Shown: positions 20,872 to 31,757 of the stretch, piece by piece | Position numbering within the stretch: position 1 is the first letter of the stretch | Layout: every line of letters begins with the position of its first letter | NCBI GenBank assembly: GCA_035610365.1 | Contig: CM069432.1 | Location: 181,397,027-181,461,026 of the forward strand | Length of the DNA: 64,000 bases | From: Aquatica leii | Taxonomy: Eukaryota > Arthropoda > Insecta > Coleoptera > Lampyridae | Direction of reading: 5' to 3' | The notes under the pieces: model-generated | Databases searched by the model: none | The model's input: the letters and a program-made list of their open reading frames with translations, nothing else | What the model was told of the DNA's origin: nothing | Position numbers and translations under genes: made by a program

Positions 20872-21272
20872 TTAAACCCGCTTTACATGGTCAAATTTCT
20901 ACATGTATTTCTACTTGTATTCTTACATGCATTTCTACATGTAAAATCTTCTGTTTTACAAGGTACAGATTTTATGAAAATTAAATTTAGTAAATGAAGT
21001 GTTTAAGCAGTTCTGTTATAAGTCTGTGAATATTATAATATTAAACATAGGCAATAATAAACAAACATTTGGTTGTAGCTATATTAAATATTTGTAATTT
21101 GAAATATAACAATAACAAATGACCTTCAAAAATTAGAACATGTTCTATCTACGTGTATAATTTGATGTAAAAGTACATGTAGAAATACCATCATGAAAAA
21201 TAGAGATGACATGTCGAAATCTTTTGTTTTTCTAAAAACATGTAGAAATTTGACCATGTAAGACGAGCTTAA
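20872..21272. mobile_element. TTAA-flanked miniature inverted-repeat element
   Basis: TTAA at 20,872-20,875 and at 21,269-21,272 bound an inverted repeat. Left, after the TTAA, CTTTACATGGTCAAATTTCT; right, its complement AGAAATTTGACCATGTAAGA. Both subterminal regions hold repeats of ATTTCTACATGT. TTAA duplications are typical of piggyBac-type elements. There is no coding capacity. Confidence 0.7.
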
Positions 21273-21416
21273 ATCTTGGTAAAAAAGAATGATCGCCGCC
21301 GACCGTTATCACTAAAAGCGAAAGGTGTAACCGTCGGTGTTTGTTTTGTGATTTGCGAAGTAAGTTGTGAGGATTAGTGTAACCTGCGATGTAAATTTTG
21401 TAGATTACAAATTACA

Positions 21417-23829
21417 ATGGATACATTTTTAATTAAAAAACCGAAACTGGATTCTTCTACTCAGAGCAACAATATTACTGTAAGTATTTTTAAATATGGC
21501 TGTTCTATTTCTGCAAGAACCGCAAAACGCAGGGCAAGAATTGCGCCATTGCCGTGTATAGCAGTGCTATAATAGCACAATTAATTGCAGGGTTTTAGTT
21601 TCCAACAAAGTTATTTTCTAGATACACGAATAAAAAGTTAAGTAAACCAGAAAGATCAAATGTATTTTTCTCTTTTAGGTTACGTCAGACTTAACAAGCT
21701 CAGATAATAAAACAAATGAAAAAATATTTGATTACTTGATTTTGGATCGTATCTAGGAAAAACATTCGATGATGTTACAAAGCAGACATTTTTAAAAAAA
21801 CCTTGGTCGCCGGATCTGTCTTTTAAATTTCCATTGTCAGGACCAAGAAACTTAAAATTCCAGATACAGTGGCTTGATAATTGGAGGTGCTTGGTTTACT
21901 CCCTTCTTCTAGATTCTGTGTGCATGTATTGTTCGTTATTTCCACTGTTGTCGGGCAACAAGCTAGTAAGGGCGAAAACTGGTTAAAACTCAGTTTAACA
22001 ACTGGAAGGATGCTAGAGAAGATTTCAGAAATCACGAAAAACATTTGTATCATAATAATTGTATCGAATGAGCAGCCAACTTTTAGATAATATGAGACAA
22101 TCTGAAAATGTTTTAAAAATTAACAAACATCGAAAAGATCAAATAATCAGTAATCTCGAAAGCCTCAAACATATAATTAAAATTGCGATCTATCCTGGTA
22201 GATTAGGAAACTCATTTCTAGGTCACTGTGACTCTGGAGCTCTTAATATAAATGAACCTCCAGTTAAAGGAAGGGACATTTTCGGTATTTACTTAAATTT
22301 CGAATAGAAGCAGGTCATATTTTGCCTAAACACTTAAGCACAGCAGATGCTAATGCAACTTATATTAGCTGGCAAATACAGAATGAAATAATATCGTCGT
22401 TCAATTCATTTTATTAAAGAAACTGGTGGACAAAGTAAATACTGCAAAATACTTTTTAATAATATGCGACGAGACCAACGACATAAGTGATACTATTCAA
22501 ATGTCATTATGTGTAAGATTTGGAGAAAATGGCATGATGAGAAATGAATTTTTACAGTTTATTCTTGTCTCTGATTTAAATTCGCTGGTTTAGCAATTAC
22601 TATCTATATATATATATATATATACCATGATAAACGTACGGCTAGATGTAAAATATCTGGTTGGTCAAGGATACAATGGAGGTGCTGCAATGTTTGTCAC
22701 ACTGTTTTAATTTAGCACTTTTTGATGAATGTTCAGTGGCAGAAGTACGAAACTGTCTGGGTACTATCGAAACGACTTACAACAACGTGTACTGAAAAAT
22801 GACATTAACAAATTCTAGAAAAATTAAAAATAGAAAAACTAAAAAGATTATGTCCCACTAGATGGATTCAGAGACATGACGCTGTTAATGCAATCGTTTA
22901 CCTTCTAAAGCCAATAATAAATGCTTTGTTTAAGATTACTACATAGACCGATAAAAAAAACGGCAACCGACGCTCAATTACTTGCATCGGCAGTTTTCAA
23001 AGTAGTTTTCTTTTGTGTACTTTTGTGGTAGAATCTGTCTTTTTGTTGATTTTTCCATTGAGCGAGTACTTACAGACTCCAAATTTGGACCTAAGTTTAG
23101 CTCTTCAGTCTGTTGAAAATGTCAATAAACCTTTAAATAAAATGAGAGAAGACGACGAGAAGTCATTTTCAGATATTTATTTTAGGAGACCAAAACGATT
23201 TGTGACTAGTTTGATATTAAAATTTTACAACCTAAAACAAGTAATCGGCAAACTAACAGAAATAATGTTCCTAGATCATCGCCGGATAAATATTATCCAA
23301 GGGCATCCCGTTTCTCGACCAAACGATTCAGGTAATAGATAGAAAATTTATTAATCACAAAAATGCTGTTGAACCATTTCAAAAACTTTTATGCAATAAT
23401 AATACTTTAGACATTAAAGAAATTTTGAATTTCACTAAACAACTTTTGGAATTTTATGAACTGGATGATTCTGGTGCCATGAGAGAAGTTATGCTTTGGG
23501 TCCAGCTTAAGAAAAAAACAGAAAAACCAGAAAGTGCGATTGAGGTTTTGGAAAGATGCAATAAAAACTTGTTTCCCACAGTTTATAAGCTTTTAATTAT
23601 AATGACAAATTTACCTGTCACCACATGTTCTTGTGAACGATCGTTTTCTTTCCTAAAATTTCTAAAAAAATATTTGCAGAATTCTACTGGTGACGACAGA
23701 TTAAACGGCCTAGCTTTGATGCTTTATTATACATCCAGATATTCAATTAATTCTGAATTATCATTTTCGTCTTCCAGATTAGAATTTCTTGACAATGCCG
23801 TTTTCTTATTCAATGCATTCAATAATTAA
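21417..23829 (+). pseudogene. hAT transposase (TTF/ZMYM-like), degenerate
   Basis: A likely first exon at 21,417-21,479 (MDTFLIKKPKLDSSTQSNNI, donor GTAAGT) is typical of TTF-type hAT proteins. Later blocks lie in shifting frames: KPWSPDLSFKFPLSGPRN and DSVCMYCSLF (21,800-21,950), DNMRQSENVLKINKHRKDQI (22,088) and VKGRDIFGIYLNF (22,264). FLIICDETNDISDTIQMSLC (22,465) contains the first catalytic Asp region. The C-terminal dimerisation region is at 23,425-23,829 (NLPVTTCSCERSFSFLKFLK). In this family the protein cuts and pastes DNA in the nucleus. Here many stops and shifts, a (TA)n run at about 22,605-22,623 and lost segments make it non-functional. Terminal repeats were not found. Confidence 0.8.
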
Positions 23830-24866
23830 AGAAGTGAGAAACTTTATAATTCCGGTACATAAACTTCGTCGGTTGTAGACCTGCTTACTTTTTTTAAAAG
23901 TTTATTTGTTTTGATTTCTTAGTCTTATTTGGGTTTAATATTTAGTGTCTGGTTCTGCTACGTTAATCTCATATAGTTAACTATATCATATCTGAAAATG
24001 TAGACATAAAAAATTAAGACTTTTAACCCCTAATTTTACATTGTGAACCCACGGTACGTAATATTTAGGGATTACGTTATTTCTATTCAAAACACAACAA
24101 TAGTTTTCTTTTCAAATCGTAAATTTGCAGATGTCTTTCAAGATAAACTAACGCTAGTTTGCATTTCTTAGCAGCTGGAACTGCAAACAGGGAGCGTTTT
24201 GTTGTATGGTAGGTACTCTATTTTACGCGTGCTCTAAATCGTCTTTGTCACGTCATGGGTGTAACATTCTTTTCGTTATATATTCTTAAATACAGTTACG
24301 AACATATTTATTCATTTATTAAACCAATAAATAATTAATTTACTCTAACGAACAAATTAATTTATAGTTTTTTTTTTAAATGAACATTAGGTCTACACAT
24401 GTGATTTACGTGTTATTTTATATTAATTCATAGTTATCTACGACACTGGTAAATCAACCCTCTTCAATTTTGCGTCTTATATTTATTGTTGAACAGAGGG
24501 TCTTAATGCAGAAAAAGTAAAAAAGATGGGGTTTCTTTGTTGAAGGTACACGTGGCTCTTAAGAAATTTATTTCTTTGAGTTTTTACACCGTGTTTATAA
24601 AAATACTTCTTTTGTACGATAAATTAGGGTAGCTTGTTACTTTTGTAATTGAAAGGTCGATAACTTTTACTCATACATATATAATTATTAATTAGATAAT
24701 CAAAAGTTTCTTTTTTGAGTAAATTCGATAAATAAAATTTAATAAAATATTTCGGAAAATACATCATAATTAATAATATATAAAATGCATTAATTTTATG
24801 TGGTATAAAACTGTAGAAAAAGTTGGAGGTAACATTATACCAACACTGAAAGCGTGTATGGTATAA
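23830..24866. other. AT-rich non-coding spacer
   Basis: No gene or repeat recognised. Confidence 0.45.
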
Positions 24867-24938
24867 GCCTCTTTAGCTCAGTGGTAGAGCACTGGTCTCG
24901 TAAACCAGGGGTCGTGAGTTCAAACCTCACAGGAGGCA
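24867..24938 (+). tRNA. tRNA-Thr(CGT): tRNA-Thr (anticodon CGT)
   Basis: The 72-base gene folds into a standard cloverleaf. The acceptor stem GCCTCTT pairs with AGGAGGC (one G-T pair). The D arm is AGCTCAGTGGTAGAGC, the anticodon stem CTGGT/ACCAG encloses the loop CTCGTAA with anticodon CGT, and the T arm GTGAGTTCAAACCTCAC contains the GTTCAAACC box B. Box A is TAGCTCAGTGG. The discriminator base is A and the CCA is not encoded, as in eukaryotes. It stands alone with no neighbouring tRNA gene, is intronless, and has no decayed positions, so it looks functional for decoding ACG. Confidence 0.95.
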
Positions 24939-24942
24939 GTTA

Positions 24943-24950
24943 TTTTTTTT
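24943..24950 (+). terminator. RNA polymerase III terminator of tRNA-Thr
   Basis: A run of eight T residues lies 4 bases after the tRNA 3' end, a standard Pol III stop. Confidence 0.85.
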
Positions 24951-26099
24951 TCATATTTTTAAAATCAATTTAGCATTATAGTTTTTTTTAGATAATTTAT
25001 AAAATAACTATTTACACAAAAATAATTTTTGCTTGAAATTTGAATTTGTTAAAAGTAATTCATACTTATTTTATCAAAATATCCAAAATCATTAAGTGAT
25101 AACAGCTAAAACACACATTTTTAAAATTAAATTATAAATTTTTTTTATTACGAATACAGTCTCAAATACATATTTTTATAAATTCAATATTCTGTATTAA
25201 ATACATATACTACATATTATATATTATGAGCATTTCCGCGACTTGATCTTTATAAAATGACGAGTTGCTGATAATGACGTGTTATACCCTTGTAGTTTTC
25301 TGTTTTCCAAAAGCATTATATTATTATATAGATCTATTCAAACGATTATCACTCTCTTTTAATTGCACAAAACTAATTAAAAGCCATTGAGTATTGCTTG
25401 ACGGTTAGTCAACATTAAACATAATATATAAAGGTAGTTGTAATAAACTGGCAATTTTAAATTACTTTTAGATTTCGGTCATTGTACCAAGCATTTATTT
25501 ATTATTAATAATATCAGCCAGTTACACGACAACTTAAGATTTACTTTATGTCATTGCCATAAATTACTTTTCGATTGTTAAATATAATTTTTTGTTGTTT
25601 CCTCAACTGTGATTTATTTTGAAACTAACATATTTATTTTTTATTGTTTTATTATAAGTTTGTGATTATAATGACACAAAAGTTATAGCATCTGCGATAT
25701 GTAAGTTGTTTCTCATCAAAAACAATTGCTTGTCAAATAATTGATTCTCTTTCTTAATATACATTATATGTATGAATAAGTATTTTAAGCAATCAATTGT
25801 TAACTTAAATGTAAATAGAAATACATTTTTTAATAAGATGTACGTATAAATATTCGTATATTACTAAATTTGTCCAATATCAGTTGCTGTGCACGAAAGT
25901 ATACAAGGTAGTTGTTAAAAATTTGATCTTTACCAGAAGTATCTATTTCGCATTTGAAATCAATAACTACTGCTGTATCTATTAGAAAATGAAACTTCGC
26001 AAACATTGTTTTATGGTCAAGTTCAAAACTAGCTTACCCATGCTGCCTCGCAGGCGTAGTTTTTGGCACATTCGCCATTTTTCCTGTGTCCAGGACTGG
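24951..26099. other. AT-rich non-coding spacer
   Basis: No gene recognised. The 77-residue frame at 25,989-26,222 overlaps repeated TATTTCAAATAC strings and is not taken as coding. Confidence 0.45.
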
Positions 26100-26400
26100 A
26101 CAGTATTTCAACTACATGCATTTCAAATATTTTTATTTAGAAAAGGTATTTTCTATTTCGTATTTCAAATACATCGTTTTCAAGTACTTTGCCACAGTGC
26201 CGCCTTTACTTTTCTTTTATAGCTTCTAGTGTGTTTTTTCGTTACGATTGATATCATGGCATCAATCCGAATCTTACATTTGCAGTGACTAAAGTATATA
26301 CCTATTTCAAATATTTTGGTAATTCAAATACAATGTGATAAGGGTATTTTGTACTTTATAATTCAAATACTACTATGATGTGAACAGAGTAATTTGTATT
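26100..26400. repeat. Cluster of TATTTCAAATAC-type motifs
   Basis: Strings such as TATTTCAAATACA (about 26,160), TTTCAAATATTTT (26,126 and 26,306), AATTCAAATACAATG (26,322) and AATTCAAATACTAC (26,362) recur in both orientations. Such subterminal arrays are typical of non-autonomous DNA transposons; ends were not defined. Confidence 0.4.
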
Positions 26401-26559
26401 TTGCTGTCTTGTGTTGAAGGCAATATATGGGCGAGGTCGACAAAGCTTATATACAAAGTTTAAACTTTGTTGAAGTTTAAACAGCATCTGTTGACATGTT
26501 TACGATAGTACATAGTTTTTAAACATCGAGCTTTTCCCACTTTGTCAACGTTCAACTTT

Positions 26560-26815
26560 AATATATAGATGTATATCGTCGTGAAGCTTTCTAGTTCTAC
26601 AACTACAAGTATTTAAATATATCTTACCGGTAAGGTAGCGTTCGTAAAAAACGCAACGCTCGACTATTTTTTCGTTCACTGTAGTTGTAAAATAGATAAA
26701 AGTATCCTAAGTTACTTCTTATAGGATCAGCTTATCTGTCAGGGAAAGTCCCGTCAAAATCGGTCCAGCCGTTCCGGAGATTATCCGGAAAAACAGACAG
26801 ACAAAAAATTAAACT
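26560..26815 (+). repeat. Dispersed repeat fragment with GTCAAAATCGGTCCAGCCGT signature
   Basis: The string GTCAAAATCGGTCCAGCCGT (about 26,753) followed by GTTCCGGAGATTATCCGG and ACAGACAGAC is a signature seen in many insect interspersed repeats. Upstream, TTACGAACGCTACCTTACCG-like sequence occurs on the opposite strand. No coding part remains. Confidence 0.45.
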
Positions 26816-27343
26816 ATTTTTTTGTTATAAATTCCATATATATTTTTATACGCATATAGTAAAAAGATGTAATTTTGACATTGCAAACAGACACTTCAGT
26901 TGTATTTATTTGTATAGATGTAATTTTTTGTCGATTGTTTGTTAAAGGGGTTCTGAAACAGCCGCTTTAGATGTGTTGCAAGCCTTTACAAAATTCGCTT
27001 TTCCCTTGAAAATATGTATAAGAGCTAGACATTTAAAAAAAAACCTGAAATAATTACAAAGGCTAGTTATATAACAGTATTAGGACATTTTGTGTAATTT
27101 TATATAAAGAATGAATAGAATTTGAAGGCACATGGTAAACGTACCATCGATTATTTGCAAAAAGTGACACAAGGGCGCCTTAGATATGTGCCTTTAGTTA
27201 GTAAATACATAGTTTTTATATGAAAATAAATATTATTATTAAAAAATGTATGGACGGATCACAAACGCGACACGACGAGAAACAGTGTGAAATGTGTTGC
27301 TGATTGCTAACTTCTCTAATTTTAGAGAACCCCTTAATACATA
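26816..27343. other. Non-coding spacer
   Basis: Nothing recognised apart from AT-rich sequence. Confidence 0.4.
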
Positions 27344-27510
27344 CAGGGTGTCCCACGAGATACTGTACATACTGAAATGGTATGTTCTTTAGGTCAATTT
27401 AAGTAGAAAACGTCCTATAAACATAGGTCCAATTCGCAATAGTTACACAGTTACAAGCGTTCAAAATTTATAACTGATTACACATTTTTTGAAAATTAAT
27501 TATTCTTAGT
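27344..27510 (+). repeat. Left terminal inverted repeat of the 1.5 kb element
   Basis: It pairs with 28,720-28,884 at high identity, down to CACATTTTTTGAAAATTA at the inner edge. Confidence 0.85.
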
Positions 27511-27609
27511 CAACTGGGAAACAAAAGCCGAACAATATGTCATTTATTGCTTTCTTTTCTACTAATGTCAAAGTCGATTTTATTAAATGAAGTGTAATTT
27601 AAATGCAAA

Positions 27610-28666
27610 ATGCCTTCTCATTTTTCTAACGAAGAGTACGCTGATATAATTTACATTTATGGATTTTGTGATGGAAATGCGAGATCTGCCGTTAGGGAAT
27701 ATGAAGGAAGATTTCCCAACAGGAGGGTGCCAAATCACCAAACCTTTTCTTCTGTGTTTCAACATGTACGGACTCATGGTTCATTTCCATCAGTTTCAAC
27801 AAGATCTGACCGTCCTGTGCAGTTAAATGTGAATGAGCAGGAAAACATTCTACAGATGGTTGATCGGAGTCCAGGGTTGAGTACTAGAAGAATTTCTTCT
27901 CGAACGGGACTCCCCCGTATGTCAGTATGGCGAACATTACATAATGGGCTTTTGTATCCCTATCACATACAACAGGTTCAGGATCTGGAACCTGGAGATT
28001 TTGCTCCCCGGTTGAATTTCTGCCACTGGCTACAGGTAAATCCACAATTAGTTTCATTCATTTTATGAGGCGCAATTTACTAGAGACGGAGTGAACAATA
28101 CACGTAATTCTCATTTGTGGTCATATCAAAATCCACATGGCACAACAGAAATTAACTTTCAGCGCAGATTTTCTGTTAACGTATGGTGTGGCATGATTGA
28201 CGATCAACTTATTGAACCTTTTTTCTTTGAGGAACGTCTGACAAGAGAAGCATATGCTAACTTTTTGCGGAATGAATTGTTACCGCTTTTGGAAGAAGTA
28301 CCTTTACTAACAAGACAACAAATGTTTCTGCAACATGATGGAGCTCCTCCACATTTTAGTCGGCATGTGACCGAATATCTAAATGTTGCTTACCCTAATA
28401 GGTGGATTGGGCGTGGAGGCCCGCATGCTTGGCCACCGAGATCGCCCGATCTCACACCTTTGGACTTCTATCTGTGGGGTCATGTGAAAAGTTTAGTATA
28501 CGAGGTAAAAGTTAATACCAGAGCTGAACTAATACAGCGTATCCTGGATATGTGTCAACAAGCACGGAACAACCAGCAGGTGCTTCGAGCGGCTACTCGG
28601 TCCATTTTAGATAGCAGCCGTCGTTGTATTAATGCCGAAGGAGGTCATTTTGAGCATTTGATGTGA
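27610..28666 (+). pseudogene. Tc1/mariner transposase, DD41D-like spacing, one frameshift
   Basis: The first frame (27,610-28,068) holds the paired helix-turn-helix DNA-binding region: FSNEEYADIIYIYGFCDGNA and later LSTRRISSRTGLPRMSVWRT. The second frame (from about 28,067) holds most of the catalytic domain: FSVNVWCGMIDDQLIEPFFF, FLQHDGAPPHFSRHV with the second catalytic Asp, NRWIGRGGPHAWPPRSPDLT and PLDFYLWGHVKS with the third. The distance between the second and third Asp is 41 residues, as in DD41D families. Where related proteins have FTDEAQF, carrying the first catalytic Asp, this copy reads FYEAQF and the frame changes. A small deletion has therefore removed a catalytic residue and broken the frame. 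The rest is well preserved, so the loss looks recent. Confidence 0.85.
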
Positions 28667-28719
28667 TTTTTTTTTGTTTGTTTTTTTTTATGTTTGTTTT
28701 GTAGTTCCATTTTCTGTTT

Positions 28720-28884
28720 TCAATAATAATAATTTTCAAAAAATGTGTGAGCATTTATAAACTTTAAACGCTTGTATCTGTGTAACTATGACGAATTGGA
28801 CCTATGTTTATAGGACGTTTTCTATTTAAATTGACCTAAGGAACATACCATTTCAGTATGTACAGTACCTTGTGGGATACCCTG
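28720..28884 (-). repeat. Right terminal inverted repeat of the 1.5 kb element
   Basis: Complement of 27,344-27,510. Confidence 0.85.
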
Positions 28885-28886
28885 TA

Positions 28887-29604
28887 TATTAATGTCAGTC
28901 TATTTTGAACCAATTAAGTTAACGAATTTCAATACAAAAGTATCTTGCACCAAAAACGTAAAGATTATGCAACAATATTACTTTTCTATAAATAATAACA
29001 AACCTAAAGGTACAATTAGCAATTTGTATTGTTTTTTTTTTCAATTATAAAGTTAAAGAAAGAAAATGTTTTCTGGTCTTGAGATTGATTGTTCGGTAAG
29101 CTAAAACTGACAGACGATGAAAAAATCTCATTGAAATCTTGCTTAATTTACGAAAAATAGCAATTTTTAAATTTAGACAACTTCGAAAAACGCCATTTTC
29201 TAGCTAAGTGAAATACACTCGGTATATCGATAGAGGCTAAATAGATTTCAGACAAGCACAAATTATTTCCGTAAAATTAAAATTTTTTTTTTAATCATTT
29301 GGTGTCGACCTTTTGGTGAGCACTATATATATAACAATAATCATAAACTGGTTTACGACAATAATTAACACCGTGAATTTTGTACAAAGCTATTATCATA
29401 TTTTCATCATACCGTACTGATATTTAAGGTTTATCAGTATTCTATCTCTTGCTGATCTGATACCTATATCGACCTTGGCGGATATTTTTTTAGTTATCGG
29501 CCTTGGCGGATATTTTTTATTTTGACAGATTTTTCAATAAAATGGTTAGTGTTTTCTTAATGAATTTTTATTCATGTCAATTGCAACATTATAATAAAAA
29601 AAAG
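28887..29604. other. Non-coding spacer with a short direct repeat
   Basis: GACCTTGGCGGATATTTTTT (29,472) and GGCCTTGGCGGATATTTTTT (29,499) are direct repeats of about 27 bp. No gene recognised. Confidence 0.4.
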
Positions 29605-30226
29605 CTATTTAGCATGAGAACAATAGCTGAAAGGAAAAGAGTATTGGTATTGGCCTGGAATAATGAATTTCCTAATTTCTTCATTTGGGTTTGGTACTAC
29701 AGCAGTAGAGATCTTTTGTTTTGTAACCGAAGAATCATTGCAATTTTCTAATGTTGAAATTGAGATTGAAGCACTTTCGGTTGTATTAAAAAGTTGTTTG
29801 GAAATCTCGATCTTCTTACTAATGTATTGTTTAACATATTGTTCCGCCACTGCGGACGATTTCGAACCCCCAAATTTATTCAACGTCAAAATATCACCTC
29901 TATTTTCTATCAACATAGTAGCAGCAGATCTTCTAAAACTGTGACCTGTATACTTTTCAGGCTCTTTCAAATTTAAAAACTGCAATTTTTCTTGGAATTT
30001 TTCCAATTTTATGAATTTCAACAAATTGTCGTGTGCACTTGTCGTTTCTAAGGACCACAGAAACACGCCGATTTTCTAAACCTGACGATGACTGTTGAAG
30101 TGGTGTTCCTTTTCTATATAAAGTACAACCTTTAAAGGGCTCGTCGTCTGTGATAGTCAATTTTCTTGTAGACATTGTTACGCCCTTAGCAAATATTTTT
30201 TCTAAATCCGGCACTGTCTGATTCAT
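29605..30226 (-). pseudogene. Crypton-like tyrosine recombinase fragment
   Basis: On the minus strand, 30,226 down to about 29,960 gives RNDKCTRQFVEIHKIGKIP in one frame. After a frameshift, 29,605-30,066 gives EPEKYTGHSFRRSAATMLIE, then LNKFGGSKSSAVAEQYVKQY. H-S-F-R matches the HxxR box of tyrosine recombinases, and the Tyr in AEQYV would be the nucleophile. In related proteins the intervening block reads HGGWKSS; here FGGSKSS replaces the His and Trp. The first catalytic Arg region is not convincingly present. The family (Crypton-like proteins in insects) inserts DNA by site-specific recombination. This copy is broken and lacks key residues. Confidence 0.7.
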
Positions 30227-31697
30227 TTAAGTTAGACGTGTGGGAATCTGCTTTTACTAATTTCACGCGTTATTATGTTACATTTTAAAGTCGAAAATTT
30301 GTAATTTATGAATAATTAAGAGCGTATTATTTTCGCTTAATACGTGATTAACTGCTGCTTTCCTACAAGTCCTTATAAATATTTTTGCTTAAAATATCAT
30401 ATTACTCAAGCCTTCTCACGAGTTTGCTGACAAATTTATTTTGTTATCGTGTGACGTCATTATGACCCTAGATTCTTTCGTTTCCTTCTTTAATTAGTTC
30501 CTGACAAACTCTTGTTGAGATCACTTTGAAAATTTACTGTACCTTGGAAGTACTAACGTTTACTGAAACACGGTGATTTTACCGGATATTACGTTAAAAC
30601 CTTCCTAACTTTTAGTACATTAACGGAACCTGTTTCTTTCCTGAAATTACTAAAAATCGTATATTTACGGATATAAGTTACTTTAAATTTTAAAAGTGTA
30701 CTTAGTTTTCTTAACCCTGGATTATTATACCCAGGTAAAGTACTTAGTTTTTGCTTTATTTAGTTAATCTGACTTCGCTTCTCTCCCTTCTTTTTATAGC
30801 GGGTTTTTCTTCCGACGAAATTGTTCCAATTCATATGAACGTTTCCTCCAACGGATTGTTTACTCCACGTGTGAGAGTTCCTTTGTTCATCTGTAAACTC
30901 TACTCACTACTAACGCTACGCTGAGAAGTCAACTTCGCTTGCACCAACTGACGCTAAGTGAAAAAAAAACATCCTTTAAACCTTCGTTCTATTGTGAATC
31001 AATTCATATTTGTGCAAATCTCAAAGATTTATTTTCTACATTGAACTTTTAATTAAAATTATCCTACTTGCTTAATCAACTTTAGAAATTCAAAAAAAAC
31101 TTTTCTTTATACTTTAAAATTTTACAATTTCCTTTTTTTGCTATTTAAAATTCACTTATGTTATTTAAATTTTGACTTGACTTACTTAATTTAATTTCTC
31201 TTTGTTTCTATAAGAAGTTGTTATCTGATTTACCTTGAAATTGTTTGTTTTAAATATTTTATTTAAGGAAACTTCGACTGGAAACCGTGCACGGAGTTCC
31301 TTCAGCGAAGTACTAAGGTAAGATTTATTTTTTTTGTATTTCAAATTTGAAATTACTGTCCTGTCGAATAACGATCGCTGCCCCAAAGTAATTTTTTTTT
31401 GTTGTTTGTTTTGCGAACCTAACGTAATTAAATTAGTTTTACTACTTTTGTTTTAACACAAGGTAATTTAGATCCTGTAATTTTGTAACATTTAAAATCC
31501 ATTATCGTTTATTTTACTCAACTTGTTTGCATAATTCAAAATTGGATATTTTATTGATTATTGTGTAAATTGCTATTTGTTCTAAATTCATTATATTTAC
31601 ATCAAATTTACTGAATGTTATTTATTGCTTAACCTTCCCCGGTTTTCTTTTTTTTTCTTTTCTTTTCCTTTCAGCAACCCTTCGCTACTACTAGAGC
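30227..31697. other. Non-coding stretch, possible decayed LTR
   Basis: No gene seen. A TGTTACATTTTAAAG string at about 30,275 and a pyrimidine-rich tract ending in CAG at 31,632-31,675 would fit an LTR or an exon border, but no second copy exists in the window to test this. Confidence 0.3.
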
Positions 31698-31757
31698 CCT
31701 GTTAAGCTTTTACAATTTACTTAACAGGACCGTAACTAAACAAATTGTGTGGCGCCC
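31698..31757 (+). other. Hairpin followed by a primer-binding-site-like motif
   Basis: CCTGTTAAG (31,698-31,706) and CTTAACAGG (31,720-31,728) form a perfect 9-bp stem with a 13-base loop. TGGCGCCC follows at 31,750-31,757; TGG-starting motifs of this kind are common tRNA primer-binding sites just after a 5' LTR. This could be the border of a solo or truncated LTR. Confidence 0.3.

Larger units (their letters stand above)
27344..28884 (+). mobile_element. Tc1/mariner-superfamily element with long inverted repeats
   Basis: TA target duplications (27,342-27,343 and 28,885-28,886) flank a 1,541-bp unit. The ends match for about 160 bp: CAGGGTGTCCCACGAGATAC at the left and the near-complement ending TACCCTG at the right. 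Both also carry ACATACTGAAATGG and AAAACGTCCTATAAACATAG. It contains one transposase gene, interrupted once. Confidence 0.92.

Noticed and set aside
25989..26222. 77-residue frame
   Set aside because: It runs through repeated TATTTCAAATAC motifs and matches no family.
30227..31757. DIRS-type element joining the tyrosine recombinase fragment and the LTR-like block
   Set aside because: No reverse transcriptase or RNase H was readable between them, and DIRS elements lack a tRNA primer-binding site.
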